Below are positions 51,251 to 61,196 of a stretch of DNA of 64,000 nucleotides, piece by piece. The position numbers and the translations under genes are program-made. This DNA is from Mycobacterium paraffinicum (GTDB lineage Bacteria > Actinomycetota > Actinomycetes > Mycobacteriales > Mycobacteriaceae): contig NZ_MPNT01000004.1 of the NCBI RefSeq assembly GCF_001907675.1, positions 238,085 through 302,084 on the forward strand, written 5' to 3'. The notes below the pieces were generated by a model. The model was not told where the DNA came from, did not search any database, and worked only from the letters and a program-made list of their open reading frames with translations. Positions within the stretch are counted from its first letter, which is position 1. Each line of letters begins with the position of its first letter.

Positions 51251-53956
51251 TCAACCGACCCGCGCTATCTCGGAGCGGACCGCCTCGAGCGCCGCGTCGA
51301 TGCGGCTGGCGTCCTTTCCGGAACCCTGCGCCAGGTCCGGCTTGCCCCCGCCACGGCCGTCGACGGTCGCGGCGAGCTGCTTGATCAGGTCGTTGGCGCG
51401 CAGCCCGAGATCCTGGGCGGCGGGGTTGGCGGCGACCGCGTACGGCACGCTGCCCCCTTCGCCCTCCGCGATCAGCGCCACCACGGCGGGATCGCTGCCC
51501 AGCTTGCCGCGGATGTCCCCCACCAGGGAACGCAGGTCGCCGGCCGTCATCCCCGCCGACATGCGTTGCGCCACCACACGGACGTTACCGATACGCTCCG
51601 CGCCGGCCGCCGCGTTGGTCGCGGCGGCGCGCGCGCCGGCCAGCCGCATCCGTTCGAGTTCCTTCTCGGCGGCCTTGAGCCGCTCCACCAGGTTGGCCAC
51701 CCGTGCGGGCACCTCGTCGGACGGCACCTTCAGCGACGAGGCCAGCCCCGCCATCAAGGCGCGCTCCTTGGCCAGGTGGCGAAACGAGTCCAGCCCGACG
51801 TAGGCCTCCACCCGGCGGACGCCGGAGCCGACCGACGATTCGCCCAGGATCGTCACCGGCCCGATCTGAGCGGAGTTGTGCACATGGGTGCCGCCGCAGA
51901 GCTCGAGCGAGAACGGCCCGCCGATCTCGACCACCCGCACCTCGTCCGGGTAGGCCTCGCCGAACATCGCCATCGCGCCCATGGCCTTGGCCTTCTCGAG
52001 CTGTTCGGTGAACGTGTGCACCTCGAAGTCGGCCTGGACGGCCTGGTTGGTGACCTCTTCGACCTGGGTGCGCTGCTCCTCGGACAGCGGGCCCTGCCAG
52101 TTGAAGTCGAAACGCAGGTAGCCGGGGCGGTTCAGCGAGCCGGCCTGAACCGCGTTGGGGCCCAGCACCTGTCGCAGCGCGGCGTGCACCATGTGGGTGC
52201 CCGAGTGGCCCTGGGTGGCGCCGCGGCGCCATTGCGGGTCCACTGCGGCGACCACGGTGTCGCCCTCCACGAATTCGCCGGACTCGACGTTGACCCGATG
52301 CACCCACAGGGTTTTCGCGATCTTCTGCACGTCGGTGACCGCCGCGCGGGCGCTCTCGCCGGCGCCCGTCCCGCTGATGGTGCCCTCGTCGGCGATCTGC
52401 CCGCCGGACTCGGCGTAGAGCGGGGTGCGGTCTAGCACCAGTTCGACCTGCTGCGCCCCGGCCCCGTCCGTTTGCGAACCGTGCGTGACGACCGGAACCC
52501 GCTTGCCGTCCGCGAAGATGCCCAGAATCCTTGCTTCGGAGGACAATTCGTCGAAGCCGGTGAACTCCGTTGGGCCGGCGTCGACCAGCTCCCGGTAGGC
52601 ACTGAGGTCGGCGTGCGCGTGCTTGCGGGCGGCGGCGTCCGCCTTGGCGCGGCGACGCTGCTCGGCCATCAGTTCCCGGAAGCCGATCTCGTCGACCTGC
52701 AGGCCCGCCTCGGCGGCCATCTCCAGGGTCAGCTCGATCGGAAAGCCGTAGGTGTCGTGCAGTGTGAAGGCGTCCGACCCCGAGATCGCCTTGGCCCCAG
52801 CCGCTTTGGTGGTGCCAGCCACCTCGTCGAACAACTTGGAGCCCGCGGCCAGCGTGCGGTTGAACGCGGTCTCCTCGGCGACGGCGATGCGCTTGATCCG
52901 GGCGAAGTCGGCGACCAGTTCGGGATACGACGGCCCCATCGCGTCCCGGACGGTGGTCATCAACTCGCCGACGATGGGCCCGCTTATGTCGAGCAGCTTG
53001 GCCGACCGGATGACGCGGCGCAGCAGCCGGCGCAGGACGTAGCCGCGGCCGTCGTTGCCGGGCGTGACGCCGTCGCCGATCAGGATCGCCGCGGTGCGGC
53101 TGTGGTCGGCGATGACCCGGTAGCGCACGTCGTCGGAGTGGTTGCCCACGTCATACCCGCGCGGCGCGCGGGCGGCCACGGCGTCGATGACCGGCCGCAG
53201 CAGGTCGGTCTCGTAGACGTTGTGCACGCCCTGAAGGATGAACGCGACCCGCTCGACGCCCATGCCGGTGTCAATGTTCTTGCGGGGCAACGGGCCGAGG
53301 ATTTCGAAGTCGGTCTTGCCGGTGCCCTCGCCGCGTTCGTTCTGCATGAACACGAGGTTCCAGATCTCGATGTAGCGGTCTTCGTTGGCCACCGGCCCGC
53401 CACCGACCCCGAACTCTTCGCCGCGGTCGTAGTAGATCTCCGACGACGGGCCACACGGGCCGGGGATCCCCATGGACCAGTAGTTGTCCTCCATGCCGCG
53501 GCGCTGAATCCGCTCGGCCGGCAGCCCGGCGATCTCCTGCCACAGCTGCACGGCCTCGTCGTCGTCGAAATAGACCGTGGTCCAGATTCTTTCGGGGTCC
53601 AGGCCGTAACCACCCTCGGACAGCCCGTTGGTCAGCAGGGTCCACGCCAGCTCGATAGCGCGCCGCTTGAAGTAATCGCCGAACGAGAAATTGCCGGCCA
53701 TCTGGAAGAAGGTGTTGTGCCGGGTGGTGATGCCCACCTCGTCGATGTCGGGCGTGCGGATGCACTTTTGGATGCTGGTGGCCGTCGAGTACGGCGGCGT
53801 GCGCGCGCCCAGGAAGTACGGCACGAACTGGACCATGCCCGCGTTGACGAACAGCAGGTTGGGGTCGTCGAGGATCACCGACGCGCTCGGCACCTCGGTG
53901 TGGCCCGCCTTCACGAAATGATCAAGAAACCGCTTCCTGATCTCGTGTGTCTGCAC
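51251..53956 (-). CDS. alaS: Alanyl-tRNA synthetase
   Basis: AlaRS charges tRNA-Ala and edits mischarged Ser and Gly. The 901-aa class II enzyme has motif 1 to 3 regions ([58 protein letters not shown]). The editing domain metal site is [12 protein letters not shown] and CGGTHV, and a C-terminal DHHA1 domain follows ([10 protein letters not shown]). It leads the ruvX-mltG-aro run. Confidence 0.97.
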   Translation of the reverse strand: MQTHEIRKRFLDHFVKAGHTEVPSASVILDDPNLLFVNAGMVQFVPYFLGARTPPYSTATSIQKCIRTPDIDEVGITTRHNTFFQMAGNFSFGDYFKRRAIELAWTLLTNGLSEGGYGLDPERIWTTVYFDDDEAVQLWQEIAGLPAERIQRRGMEDNYWSMGIPGPCGPSSEIYYDRGEEFGVGGGPVANEDRYIEIWNLVFMQNERGEGTGKTDFEILGPLPRKNIDTGMGVERVAFILQGVHNVYETDLLRPVIDAVAARAPRGYDVGNHSDDVRYRVIADHSRTAAILIGDGVTPGNDGRGYVLRRLLRRVIRSAKLLDISGPIVGELMTTVRDAMGPSYPELVADFARIKRIAVAEETAFNRTLAAGSKLFDEVAGTTKAAGAKAISGSDAFTLHDTYGFPIELTLEMAAEAGLQVDEIGFRELMAEQRRRAKADAAARKHAHADLSAYRELVDAGPTEFTGFDELSSEARILGIFADGKRVPVVTHGSQTDGAGAQQVELVLDRTPLYAESGGQIADEGTISGTGAGESARAAVTDVQKIAKTLWVHRVNVESGEFVEGDTVVAAVDPQWRRGATQGHSGTHMVHAALRQVLGPNAVQAGSLNRPGYLRFDFNWQGPLSEEQRTQVEEVTNQAVQADFEVHTFTEQLEKAKAMGAMAMFGEAYPDEVRVVEIGGPFSLELCGGTHVHNSAQIGPVTILGESSVGSGVRRVEAYVGLDSFRHLAKERALMAGLASSLKVPSDEVPARVANLVERLKAAEKELERMRLAGARAAATNAAAGAERIGNVRVVAQRMSAGMTAGDLRSLVGDIRGKLGSDPAVVALIAEGEGGSVPYAVAANPAAQDLGLRANDLIKQLAATVDGRGGGKPDLAQGSGKDASRIDAALEAVRSEIARVG

Positions 53957-54048
53957 TTCTGGTCCGCTTCTTCCTGTTGGCTTTTTCCCGGTTTATCCCG
54001 TGAACGTCTATTCCAGCGTATTCGCTGGAGTAGCTGGCTACCGGGCCG

Positions 54049-54450
54049 CTAACCCTCCAGAAAGCTCAGCCGCACCGAGCGTTGTGGGTTGTCCCGGTTC
54101 AAATCGACCAGCACGATGCTTTGCCAGGTGCCCAGCATCGGCTCGCCGCCGGAGACCGGCACGGTCACCGACGGCGCGATCAGCGCCGGCATCACGTGAT
54201 CCGCGCCGTGGCCCGGCGAGCCGTGCGAGTGCCGGTACCGGTCGTCGCGCGGCAGCAGCCGCTCCAGCGTGTCGAGCAGGTCGTCGTCGGAGCCGGCCCC
54301 GGTCTCGATGATGGCGACGCCCGCCGTCGCGTGCGGGACGAACACGTTGCACAGGCCGTCGCCCCTCGACCAGCAGAAGCCACGCACCGCCTCGGTCAGA
54401 TCGACGATGCGGCGCCGGGAAGTGTCCACGTCCAGCACGTCGGTATGCAT
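54049..54450 (-). CDS. YjbQ/UPF0047 family protein (Rv2556c-like)
   Basis: The 133-aa protein has the YjbQ pattern: [36 protein letters not shown], the [43 protein letters not shown] block and a basic end. The conserved His and Asp cluster suggests a metal site. Some members show weak thiamin-phosphate-synthase-like activity, but the role is unclear. The ATG at 54450 has TAGGCT eight bases upstream. It is followed by alaS after a 92-base gap. Confidence 0.9.
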   Translation of the reverse strand: MHTDVLDVDTSRRRIVDLTEAVRGFCWSRGDGLCNVFVPHATAGVAIIETGAGSDDDLLDTLERLLPRDDRYRHSHGSPGHGADHVMPALIAPSVTVPVSGGEPMLGTWQSIVLVDLNRDNPQRSVRLSFLEG

Positions 54451-54458
54451 CGCCGACC

Positions 54459-54464
54459 AGCCTA
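54459..54464 (-). promoter_or_regulatory. Candidate -10 for the YjbQ gene
   Basis: Minus-strand TAGGCT lies eight bases before the ATG at 54450, the near-leaderless TANNNT arrangement. Confidence 0.38.
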
Positions 54465-54602
54465 CGGCGCACATGTTGCCACCAGCCAATCGTTTGTGAG
54501 GGCGGCCACATTTGGGCATTGCGGGGTGCAACGGGCAGGAGGAAGGTAACTGGTGGGACCGGTGGCGCCACCGGGGCGCTGCCCCGTCAGAGGAGGTCGG
54601 CC

Positions 54603-55226
54603 GTGTACGCACGCTCCACCACCATCCAGGCGCAACCCTTGTCGGTCGACATCGGCATCGCGCACGTTCGTGATGTCGTCATGCCCGCCCTGACGGAGAT
54701 CGACGGGTGTGTCGGGCTGTCACTGCTGGTCGACCGGCAGTCCGGGACCTGCATCGCCACCAGCGCGTGGGACAGCATCGACGCGATGCGCGCCAGCGCC
54801 GAGCGGGTCGCCCCGATCCGCGATCAGGCCGCCCTGATGTTCGACGGCAGCGCCCGCGTCGAGGAGTGGGACATCGCTTTGCTGCACCGCGACCATCCGT
54901 CGCGGCAGGGCGCCTGCGTGCGGGCCACCTGGCTCAAGGTGGTGCCGGATCAGCTCACCCGGTCCCTGGACTTCTACCGCTCGTCGGTGCTGCCCGAGCT
55001 GGAGGAGCTCGACGGGTTCTGCAGCGCGAGCCTGTTGGTCGACCATCCGGCGTGCCGGCGGGCGGTGTCGTGCTCGACGTTCGACTCGATGGACGCGATG
55101 GCCCGCAACAGCGATCGGGCGAACGAGTTGCGCAGCAGGCGCGTCCGGGAGCTGGGCGCCGAGGTGATCGACGTGGCCGAATTCGAGCTGGCGATCGCCC
55201 ACCTGCGGGTGCCCGAGCTGGTCTGA
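54603..55226 (+). CDS. Duplicated dimeric alpha/beta-barrel protein (Rv2557/Rv2558-like)
   Basis: The 207-aa protein is made of two similar halves: [27 protein letters not shown] then [12 protein letters not shown], and [27 protein letters not shown] then [12 protein letters not shown]. Each half resembles an ABM/ferredoxin-like barrel unit. M. tuberculosis has two tandem paralogues (Rv2557, Rv2558, the latter starvation-induced); one copy is present here. The GTG at 54603 follows a strong AGAGGAGG. The function is unknown. Confidence 0.85.
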   Translation: MYARSTTIQAQPLSVDIGIAHVRDVVMPALTEIDGCVGLSLLVDRQSGTCIATSAWDSIDAMRASAERVAPIRDQAALMFDGSARVEEWDIALLHRDHPSRQGACVRATWLKVVPDQLTRSLDFYRSSVLPELEELDGFCSASLLVDHPACRRAVSCSTFDSMDAMARNSDRANELRSRRVRELGAEVIDVAEFELAIAHLRVPELV

Positions 55227-55241
55227 GCGGCGCGCCCAGGC

Positions 55242-55297
55242 CGAGTGTGCGGCCAGCCGCACAGCGGGCGTCGAGTGTGCGGCCAGCCGCGCGCTCG
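55242..55297. repeat. Tandem 19-bp stem-loop repeat between convergent genes
   Basis: CGAGTGTGCGGCCAGCCGC occurs at 55242-55260 and again at 55272-55290. Each copy folds as GTGCGGC-CA-GCCGC, and the second is closed by GCGCTCG. It lies in the gap between convergent genes (ends 55226 and 55328), so a bidirectional terminator is likely. The CGAGTGTG end is shared with the 58-bp palindromes. Confidence 0.65.
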
Positions 55298-55327
55298 ACA
55301 TGCTTATGGCAGGGCATCCCCCGGGCT

Positions 55328-56680
55328 TCATGACCGCCCCCGCCTGCCACGGATGATCGCGCGCAACCGCTCCAGCCGCCCGGCCATCTCCCGCTCACCG
55401 CCGCGGCCGGTCGGCCGGTAGTAGTCGACGCCCACCAGGTCGTCCGGCGGATATTGCTGGGCCACGACGCCGTCGGGGTCGTTGTGCGAGTACTGGTAAC
55501 CCTGCGCGTGGCCCAGCGCCGCCGCGCCGGAATAGTGCCCGTCGCGCAGGTGCGGCGGCACCAGGCCCGCCTTGCCCGCCTTGATGTCGTCCATCGCCGC
55601 CGCCAGCGCGGTGGTGACGGAGTTCGACTTCGGCGCGGTGGCCAGGTGGATCGTGGCGTGCGCCAGCGTCAGCTGCGCCTCGGGCATGCCGATCAGCGCC
55701 ACGGTCTGCGCGGCGGCCACCGCGGTTTGCAGCGCGCTGGGGTCGGCCATGCCGATGTCCTCGCTGGCCAGGATCATCAGCCGGCGGGCGAGGAACCGCG
55801 GGTCCTCCCCCGCGACGAGCATGCGGGCCAGGTAGTGCAGCGCCGCGTCGACGTCCGAGCCGCGCACCGACTTGATGAACGCGCTGATGACGTCGTAGTG
55901 CTGGTCGCCGTCACGGTCGTAGCGCACCGCGGCCTTGTCCAGGGACTGTTCGATGGTCTCGACGGTGACCGACTCGGTGGCTTCGGCCGCGACCTCCAGC
56001 GCGGTCAGCGCCCGCCGGGCATCGCCGGCGGCCAGCCGCACCAGCAGGTCGACGGCGTCGGGCGTGACCGCGACCCGACCGCCCAGCCCGCGGGGATCGT
56101 CGATCGCCCGGTGCACCACGGCGCGGATGCCGTCGGCGCTGAGCGGGCGCAGCTGCAGGATCAGCGAGCGGGACAGCAGCGGCGCCACCACCGAAAACGA
56201 CGGGTTCTCGGTGGTCGCCGCCACGAGCAGCACCACCCGGTTCTCCACGGCGGACAGCAGGGCGTCCTGCTGGGTCTTGGAGAAGCGGTGCACCTCGTCG
56301 ATGAACAGCACCGTCTGCTCGCCGCGCAGGAGCGCCTTGCGCGCATTTTCTATGACGGCGCGCACGTCTTTGACCCCGGCCGACAGCGCCGACAGGGCCT
56401 CGAACCGGCGGCCGGTCGCCTGGGAGATCAGCGCGGCCAGCGTCGTCTTGCCGCTGCCCGGCGGGCCGTAGAGGATGGCCGACGCCACGCCGGACCCTTC
56501 GACCAGGCGGCGCAGCGGCGACCCGGGCGCCAGCAGGTGCTCCTGGCCGACCACCTCGTCTAGCGAAGCCGGCCGCATGCGCACCGCCAACGGCGCACCG
56601 GCCGACACGCCCAGGCCGTGATCGCCCGTCTGCGCCGCGCCGGGCAGGTCAAAAAGACCGTCGGACACGGCTTCAGGCAT
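55328..56680 (-). CDS. rarA: Replication-associated recombination protein A (RarA/MgsA, AAA+ ATPase)
   Basis: RarA acts at stalled forks and resembles clamp-loader subunits. The 450-aa protein has Walker A GPPGSGKT at residues 72-79, Walker B FIDEVHRF at about 127-134, sensor 1 [10 protein letters not shown] and an arginine finger region [11 protein letters not shown]. The C-terminal MgsA domain contains [31 protein letters not shown]. The start is at 56680. Confidence 0.95.
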   Translation of the reverse strand: MPEAVSDGLFDLPGAAQTGDHGLGVSAGAPLAVRMRPASLDEVVGQEHLLAPGSPLRRLVEGSGVASAILYGPPGSGKTTLAALISQATGRRFEALSALSAGVKDVRAVIENARKALLRGEQTVLFIDEVHRFSKTQQDALLSAVENRVVLLVAATTENPSFSVVAPLLSRSLILQLRPLSADGIRAVVHRAIDDPRGLGGRVAVTPDAVDLLVRLAAGDARRALTALEVAAEATESVTVETIEQSLDKAAVRYDRDGDQHYDVISAFIKSVRGSDVDAALHYLARMLVAGEDPRFLARRLMILASEDIGMADPSALQTAVAAAQTVALIGMPEAQLTLAHATIHLATAPKSNSVTTALAAAMDDIKAGKAGLVPPHLRDGHYSGAAALGHAQGYQYSHNDPDGVVAQQYPPDDLVGVDYYRPTGRGGEREMAGRLERLRAIIRGRRGRS

Positions 56681-56771
56681 ACCACGAAATCGAATCCGGG
56701 CGCCGCCCCGACATCTTTGCTAAGTTCCCGTGTGCGCGTGCCCACAGGTTGAGTCAACAGCTAGGACGGAC

Positions 56772-57785
56772 ATGAGCCAGCCTCCCGAATATCCAGGCAC
56801 CCCGGCCGACCCGTACGGCAGCGAACACAACCCTCCGGGCTATTCGCCCCCGCCCGGCTACGGCACTCCACCGCCGCCACCCGGCTACGGCGCACCTCCC
56901 CCGCCGCCGCCCGGCTACGGCACGCCACCCCCGGGCTACGGCGCCCCGCCGCCACCGCCGCCCGGCTACGGCCCGCCGCCCAGCTACGGCGCGCCGCCGC
57001 CCCCGCCCGGGTACGGGGGCTACCCCCAGCCGGGCTACGGCGCACCGGCCACCCCGGGGTTCAGCGTCGGTGACGCCTTCAGTTGGGCCTGGAACACCTT
57101 CACCAAGAACGCGCTGGTGATGATCGTGCCCGCGCTGGTGTACGGCTTGCTGTTCGGAGTGGCCACCGGGATCAACATTGCGGGCCAGAACATGTCGCCG
57201 AACACGGCGATCAATGACGACTACGGCTTCTACTTCACGACGAACCTCACCGGCGCCGGGTTGGTCGTCTTCTTCGTCGGCACCCTGCTGACCTACCTGG
57301 TCACGGCGTTCGCCCAGGCCGGCTTCCTGTCGGGCTGCCTGGACATCGCCGACGGGCGCCCGGTGACCATCGGCTCCTTCTTCAGGCCCCGCAACCTGGG
57401 GATGGCGTTCCTGGCTGCGCTGATCATCGGTGTCCTGACCTCGATCGGCTACTCCCTCTGCTTCGTCCCGGGCCTGGTGCTGAGTCTGTTCGTGCAGTTC
57501 ACCATCCTGTTCGTCGTCGATCGGTCAGAGTCCGCCATCAAGGGCTTCACCTCCAGCTTCTCGCTGGTGGGTTCCAATTTCGCCAACGCGCTGCTGGTGT
57601 GGCTGGTGGTGATGGCCCTGATCTTCGCCGGCGCGCTGGCGTGTGGCGTCGGTCTGCTGGTGACGGCGCCCCTCGACGCGCTGATCCTGACCTACGCCTA
57701 CCGCAAGCTGACCGGCGGCCAGGTCGCTCCCGTGCCGCAGTCGGGCTACCAACCGGGTCCACCGCCCGGGCCGCAGCAGTTCTGA
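56772..57785 (+). CDS. PPxGYG-repeat membrane protein (Rv2560-like)
   Basis: The 337-aa protein has a low-complexity N-terminus at about 20-95 with many GYGxPPPPP/PPPGYG units. About five or six membrane helices follow (NALVMIVPALVYGLLFGVATGI; GLVVFFVGTLLTYLVTAF; MAFLAALIIGVLTSIGYSLC; ALLVWLVVMALIFAGALACGVGLLVTAPL), then a short Pro-rich tail. The membrane part resembles DUF975-type integral proteins. ATG 56772 has AGGACGGAC just before; the in-frame GTG at 56730 lacks a ribosome site. A TAAGTT at 56721-56726 may be the -10. Confidence 0.85.
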   Translation: MSQPPEYPGTPADPYGSEHNPPGYSPPPGYGTPPPPPGYGAPPPPPPGYGTPPPGYGAPPPPPPGYGPPPSYGAPPPPPGYGGYPQPGYGAPATPGFSVGDAFSWAWNTFTKNALVMIVPALVYGLLFGVATGINIAGQNMSPNTAINDDYGFYFTTNLTGAGLVVFFVGTLLTYLVTAFAQAGFLSGCLDIADGRPVTIGSFFRPRNLGMAFLAALIIGVLTSIGYSLCFVPGLVLSLFVQFTILFVVDRSESAIKGFTSSFSLVGSNFANALLVWLVVMALIFAGALACGVGLLVTAPLDALILTYAYRKLTGGQVAPVPQSGYQPGPPPGPQQF

Positions 57786-57875
57786 CTGCCAGCAAGCGCC
57801 CCGACGTTACGGCCCTGTTAGCCGCGGCTGCGGTGCGCTGCGCCCTTGTGGCGCTTGTGATGCAATCACCTTGTT

Positions 57876-60800
57876 ATGAGCATCAAAGTCGCGCTGGAAC
57901 ACCGCACCAGCTACACATTTGACCGGTCCGTCCGAGTGTTCCCGCACGTCGTTCGCCTGCGCCCGGCGCCCCATTGCCGCACGCCCATCGAGGCCTACTC
58001 GTTGCGCATCGAGCCGGAAGAGCACTTCATCAACTGGCAGCAGGACGCGCTGGGTAATTTCCTTGCGCGCCTTGTCTTTCCGAGCCCCATGCGCCGGCTG
58101 ACCATCACCGTGGGGCTGATCGCCGACCTCAAGGTGATCAACCCGTTCGACTTCTTCATCGAGGACTGGGCCGAAATCTGGCCCGCCGCAGGGCTGACCT
58201 ACCCCAAGGAGCTGGCCGACGACCTCGAGCCCTATCTGCGGCCCGTCGACGAAGAGGGCGACGGGTCGGGCCCGGGCGAGCTCACCCGGGCATGGGTGGA
58301 GAACTTCTCGGTGCCCGAGGGCACGCGCACCATCGACCTGCTCGTCGCGCTCAACCGCGCGGTCAACGCCGACGTCGCCTACAGCCTGCGGATGGAGCCC
58401 GGCGTCCAGACACCGGATTACACGCTGCGCACCGGGGTGGGCTCGTGCCGCGACTCCGCGTGGCTGCTGGTGTCGATCCTGCGCCGGCTCGGGCTGGCCG
58501 CCCGGTTCGTGTCGGGTTACCTGGTGCAGCTCGCCTCCGACGTGGAGGCGCTCGACGGGCCGTCGGGCCCCGTCGCCGACTTCACCGACCTGCACGCCTG
58601 GACCGAGGTGTACATCCCTGGCGCGGGCTGGATTGGGCTGGACCCGACGTCGGGGCTGTTCGCCGGGGAGGGCCACATCCCGCTGGCCGCCACGCCGCAC
58701 CCCGCGTCGGCGGCGCCCATCACCGGCGGCACGGAGCCCTGCGAATCGGTGCTGGAGTTCTCCAACACCGTCACCCGGATCCACGAGGACCCCCGGGTCA
58801 CGCTGCCCTACACCGACGAGGCGTGGCACACGATCTGCGAGGTCGGCCAGCGCGTCGACGAACGGCTGACCGCCGGCGACGTGCGGTTGACCATCGGCGG
58901 TGAGCCGACGTTCGTCTCGGTGGACAACCAGGTCTCCAAGGAGTGGACCACCGCCGCCGACGGCCCGCACAAGCGGCAGCGCGCCTCCGACCTGGCGGCC
59001 CGCCTCAAGGAGGTGTGGGCGCCGAACGGGCTGATTCAGCGCGGGCAGGGTCGGTGGTATCCGGGTGAACCGTTGCCGCGCTGGCAGATTGCGCTCTATT
59101 GGCGCACCGACGGCCGACCGCTGTGGAACGACGGTGCACTGCTGGCCGACCCGTGGGGTGACCGACCGGAACCCGTCGATGGCGAGGCCGCCTACCAGGT
59201 GCTCGCCGGGCTCGCCGACGACCTGGGGTTGCCGCTTTCGCAGGTGCGGCCCGCCTACGAGGACCCGCTGCACCGGTTGGCCGCCAAGGTGCGGCAACCC
59301 GAGGGTGACCCGGTGGATCCGGCTGACGACCTCGACCAGGACACCCCCGCCGGTCGCGCGGCTCTGCTGGCCCGCCTCGACGAATCCGTGACGGCCCCTG
59401 CGGCTTTCGTGCTGCCGCTGCACCGCCGGGACGATGGTACGGGATGGGCCAGCGCCGACTGGCGGCTGCGCCGCGGCCGAATCGTGTTGCTGCACGGCGA
59501 TTCTCCCGCCGGTCTGCGGCTGCCCCTGGATTCGATCAGCTGGCGACCGCCGCGCCCGTCGTTCGACGCCGATCCCCAGACCGCCGGCGACACGCTGACG
59601 ACGGATTCGGATCAAGCGGTGGTGGATGACTCGGACACCGCGCCGCCCACCGCGATGGTCGCCGAGGTTCGCGACGGGCTGCTCTACGTGTTCATGCCGC
59701 CCACCGAGGCACTGGAACACTTCGTCGACCTCATCGCCCGCGTCGAGGCCGCCGCGGGCAAGGCCGCCTGCCCGGTCGTGATCGAGGGCTACGATCCCCC
59801 GCCGGACCCGCGGCTGAGGTCGACGACGATCACCCCGGACCCCGGCGTCATCGAGGTCAACGTCGCGCCCACCGCCAGCTTCGCCGAGCAGTCCCAGCAG
59901 CTCGAAACCCTCTACGAGCAAGCGCGATTGGCCCGGCTGTCCACCGAGTCCTTCGACGTCGACGGCACCCACGGCGGCACCGGCGGCGGCAACCACATCA
60001 CGCTCGGCGGCGTCACGCCAGCGGACTCGCCCCTGCTGCGGCGCCCCGACCTGTTGGTCTCGCTGCTGACGTATTGGCAGCGGCACCCGTCGCTGTCGTA
60101 TCTGTTCGCCGGGCGATTCGTCGGCACGACCTCGCAAGCACCCCGGGTCGACGAGGGCCGCGCCGAGGCGCTCTACGAGCTCGAGATCGCGTTCGCCGAA
60201 ATCGCCCGGCTCTCCGGGCCGTTCGGGGGCAATGCTCCCCGGCCGTGGGTGATCGACCGCGCGCTGCGCCACCTGCTGACCGACATCACCGGCAACACCC
60301 ACCGCGCCGAGTTCTGCATCGACAAGCTCTACAGCCCCGACAGCCCCCGCGGCCGGCTCGGCCTGCTCGAGTTGCGCGGGTTCGAGATGCCCCCGCATCT
60401 GCGCATGGCGATGGTGCAGTCGCTGCTGGTGCGCTCGCTGGTGGCGTGGTTTTGGGACGAGCCGTTGCGCGCCCCGCTGATCCGGCACGGCGCCAACCTG
60501 CATGGGCGATACCTGTTGCCGCACTTCCTGATTCACGACATCGCCGACGTCGCCGCCGACCTGCGCGCGCACGGCATCGCCTTCGAGACCAGTTGGCTGG
60601 ACCCGTTCACCGAGTTCCGCTTCCCGCGCATAGGGACCGCGGTGTTCGACGGCGTGGAGATCGAGTTGCGCGGGGCGATCGAACCGTGGAACACCCTCGG
60701 CGAGGAGGCCACCGCCAGCGGCACCGCCCGCTACGTCGACTCGTCTGTCGAGCGCATCCAGATCCGCATCATCGGCGCCGACCGCCACCGCTACGTGGTG

Positions 60801-61196
60801 ACGGTCAACGGCTACCCGGTGCCGCTGCTGGCCACCGACAACCCCGACATCCACGTGGGCGGGGTGCGGTTCAAGGCGTGGCAGCCGCCGAGCGCGCTGC
60901 ATCCGACGATCAGCACCGACGTCCCGCTGCAGTTCGAGCTGATCGACCTGACGACGGGCACCTCGCGCGGCGGGTGCACCTACCATGTCGCGCATCCCGG
61001 TGGGCGGGCCTATGACGAACCGCCCGTCAACGCCGTCGAGGCCGAGGCGCGCCGCGCCCGCCGCTTCGAGGCCACCGGCTTCACTCCCGGCAAGCTCGAC
61101 TTGTCCGACATCCGGGAGAAGCAGGCACGCATCTTCACCGACATCGGCGCGCCGGGCATCCTCGACCTGCGTCGCGTGCGTACCGTTCAGCAGTAA
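57876..61196 (+). CDS. Transglutaminase-like protein with DUF2126 domain (Rv2566-like)
   Basis: The 1106-aa protein has a bacterial transglutaminase N-terminal domain (about 1-90). The transglutaminase-like catalytic core carries Cys191 (GSCRDSAW), His240 (DLHAWTEVY) and Asp256 (GLDPTSG). A large DUF2126 domain covers the rest (TIGGEPTFVSVDN; TGGGNHITLGG; RAEFCIDKLYSPDSPRGRLGLLELRGFEMPPHLRM). Published comparative genomics places such proteins with circularly permuted ATP-grasp and alpha-E proteins in a predicted peptide-ligation and cleavage system. Its stop overlaps the next ATG by one base. Confidence 0.92.
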   Translation: MSIKVALEHRTSYTFDRSVRVFPHVVRLRPAPHCRTPIEAYSLRIEPEEHFINWQQDALGNFLARLVFPSPMRRLTITVGLIADLKVINPFDFFIEDWAEIWPAAGLTYPKELADDLEPYLRPVDEEGDGSGPGELTRAWVENFSVPEGTRTIDLLVALNRAVNADVAYSLRMEPGVQTPDYTLRTGVGSCRDSAWLLVSILRRLGLAARFVSGYLVQLASDVEALDGPSGPVADFTDLHAWTEVYIPGAGWIGLDPTSGLFAGEGHIPLAATPHPASAAPITGGTEPCESVLEFSNTVTRIHEDPRVTLPYTDEAWHTICEVGQRVDERLTAGDVRLTIGGEPTFVSVDNQVSKEWTTAADGPHKRQRASDLAARLKEVWAPNGLIQRGQGRWYPGEPLPRWQIALYWRTDGRPLWNDGALLADPWGDRPEPVDGEAAYQVLAGLADDLGLPLSQVRPAYEDPLHRLAAKVRQPEGDPVDPADDLDQDTPAGRAALLARLDESVTAPAAFVLPLHRRDDGTGWASADWRLRRGRIVLLHGDSPAGLRLPLDSISWRPPRPSFDADPQTAGDTLTTDSDQAVVDDSDTAPPTAMVAEVRDGLLYVFMPPTEALEHFVDLIARVEAAAGKAACPVVIEGYDPPPDPRLRSTTITPDPGVIEVNVAPTASFAEQSQQLETLYEQARLARLSTESFDVDGTHGGTGGGNHITLGGVTPADSPLLRRPDLLVSLLTYWQRHPSLSYLFAGRFVGTTSQAPRVDEGRAEALYELEIAFAEIARLSGPFGGNAPRPWVIDRALRHLLTDITGNTHRAEFCIDKLYSPDSPRGRLGLLELRGFEMPPHLRMAMVQSLLVRSLVAWFWDEPLRAPLIRHGANLHGRYLLPHFLIHDIADVAADLRAHGIAFETSWLDPFTEFRFPRIGTAVFDGVEIELRGAIEPWNTLGEEATASGTARYVDSSVERIQIRIIGADRHRYVVTVNGYPVPLLATDNPDIHVGGVRFKAWQPPSALHPTISTDVPLQFELIDLTTGTSRGGCTYHVAHPGGRAYDEPPVNAVEAEARRARRFEATGFTPGKLDLSDIREKQARIFTDIGAPGILDLRRVRTVQQ

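Noticed and set aside
50543..52435. 630-aa plus-strand frame across mltG, ruvX and alaS
   Set aside because: Runs antisense through three well-supported genes and has no recognisable domain.
56820..57050. DNA repeats resembling a mobile or CRISPR-like array
   Set aside because: The periodicity is explained by PPxGYG codons inside the Rv2560-like gene.
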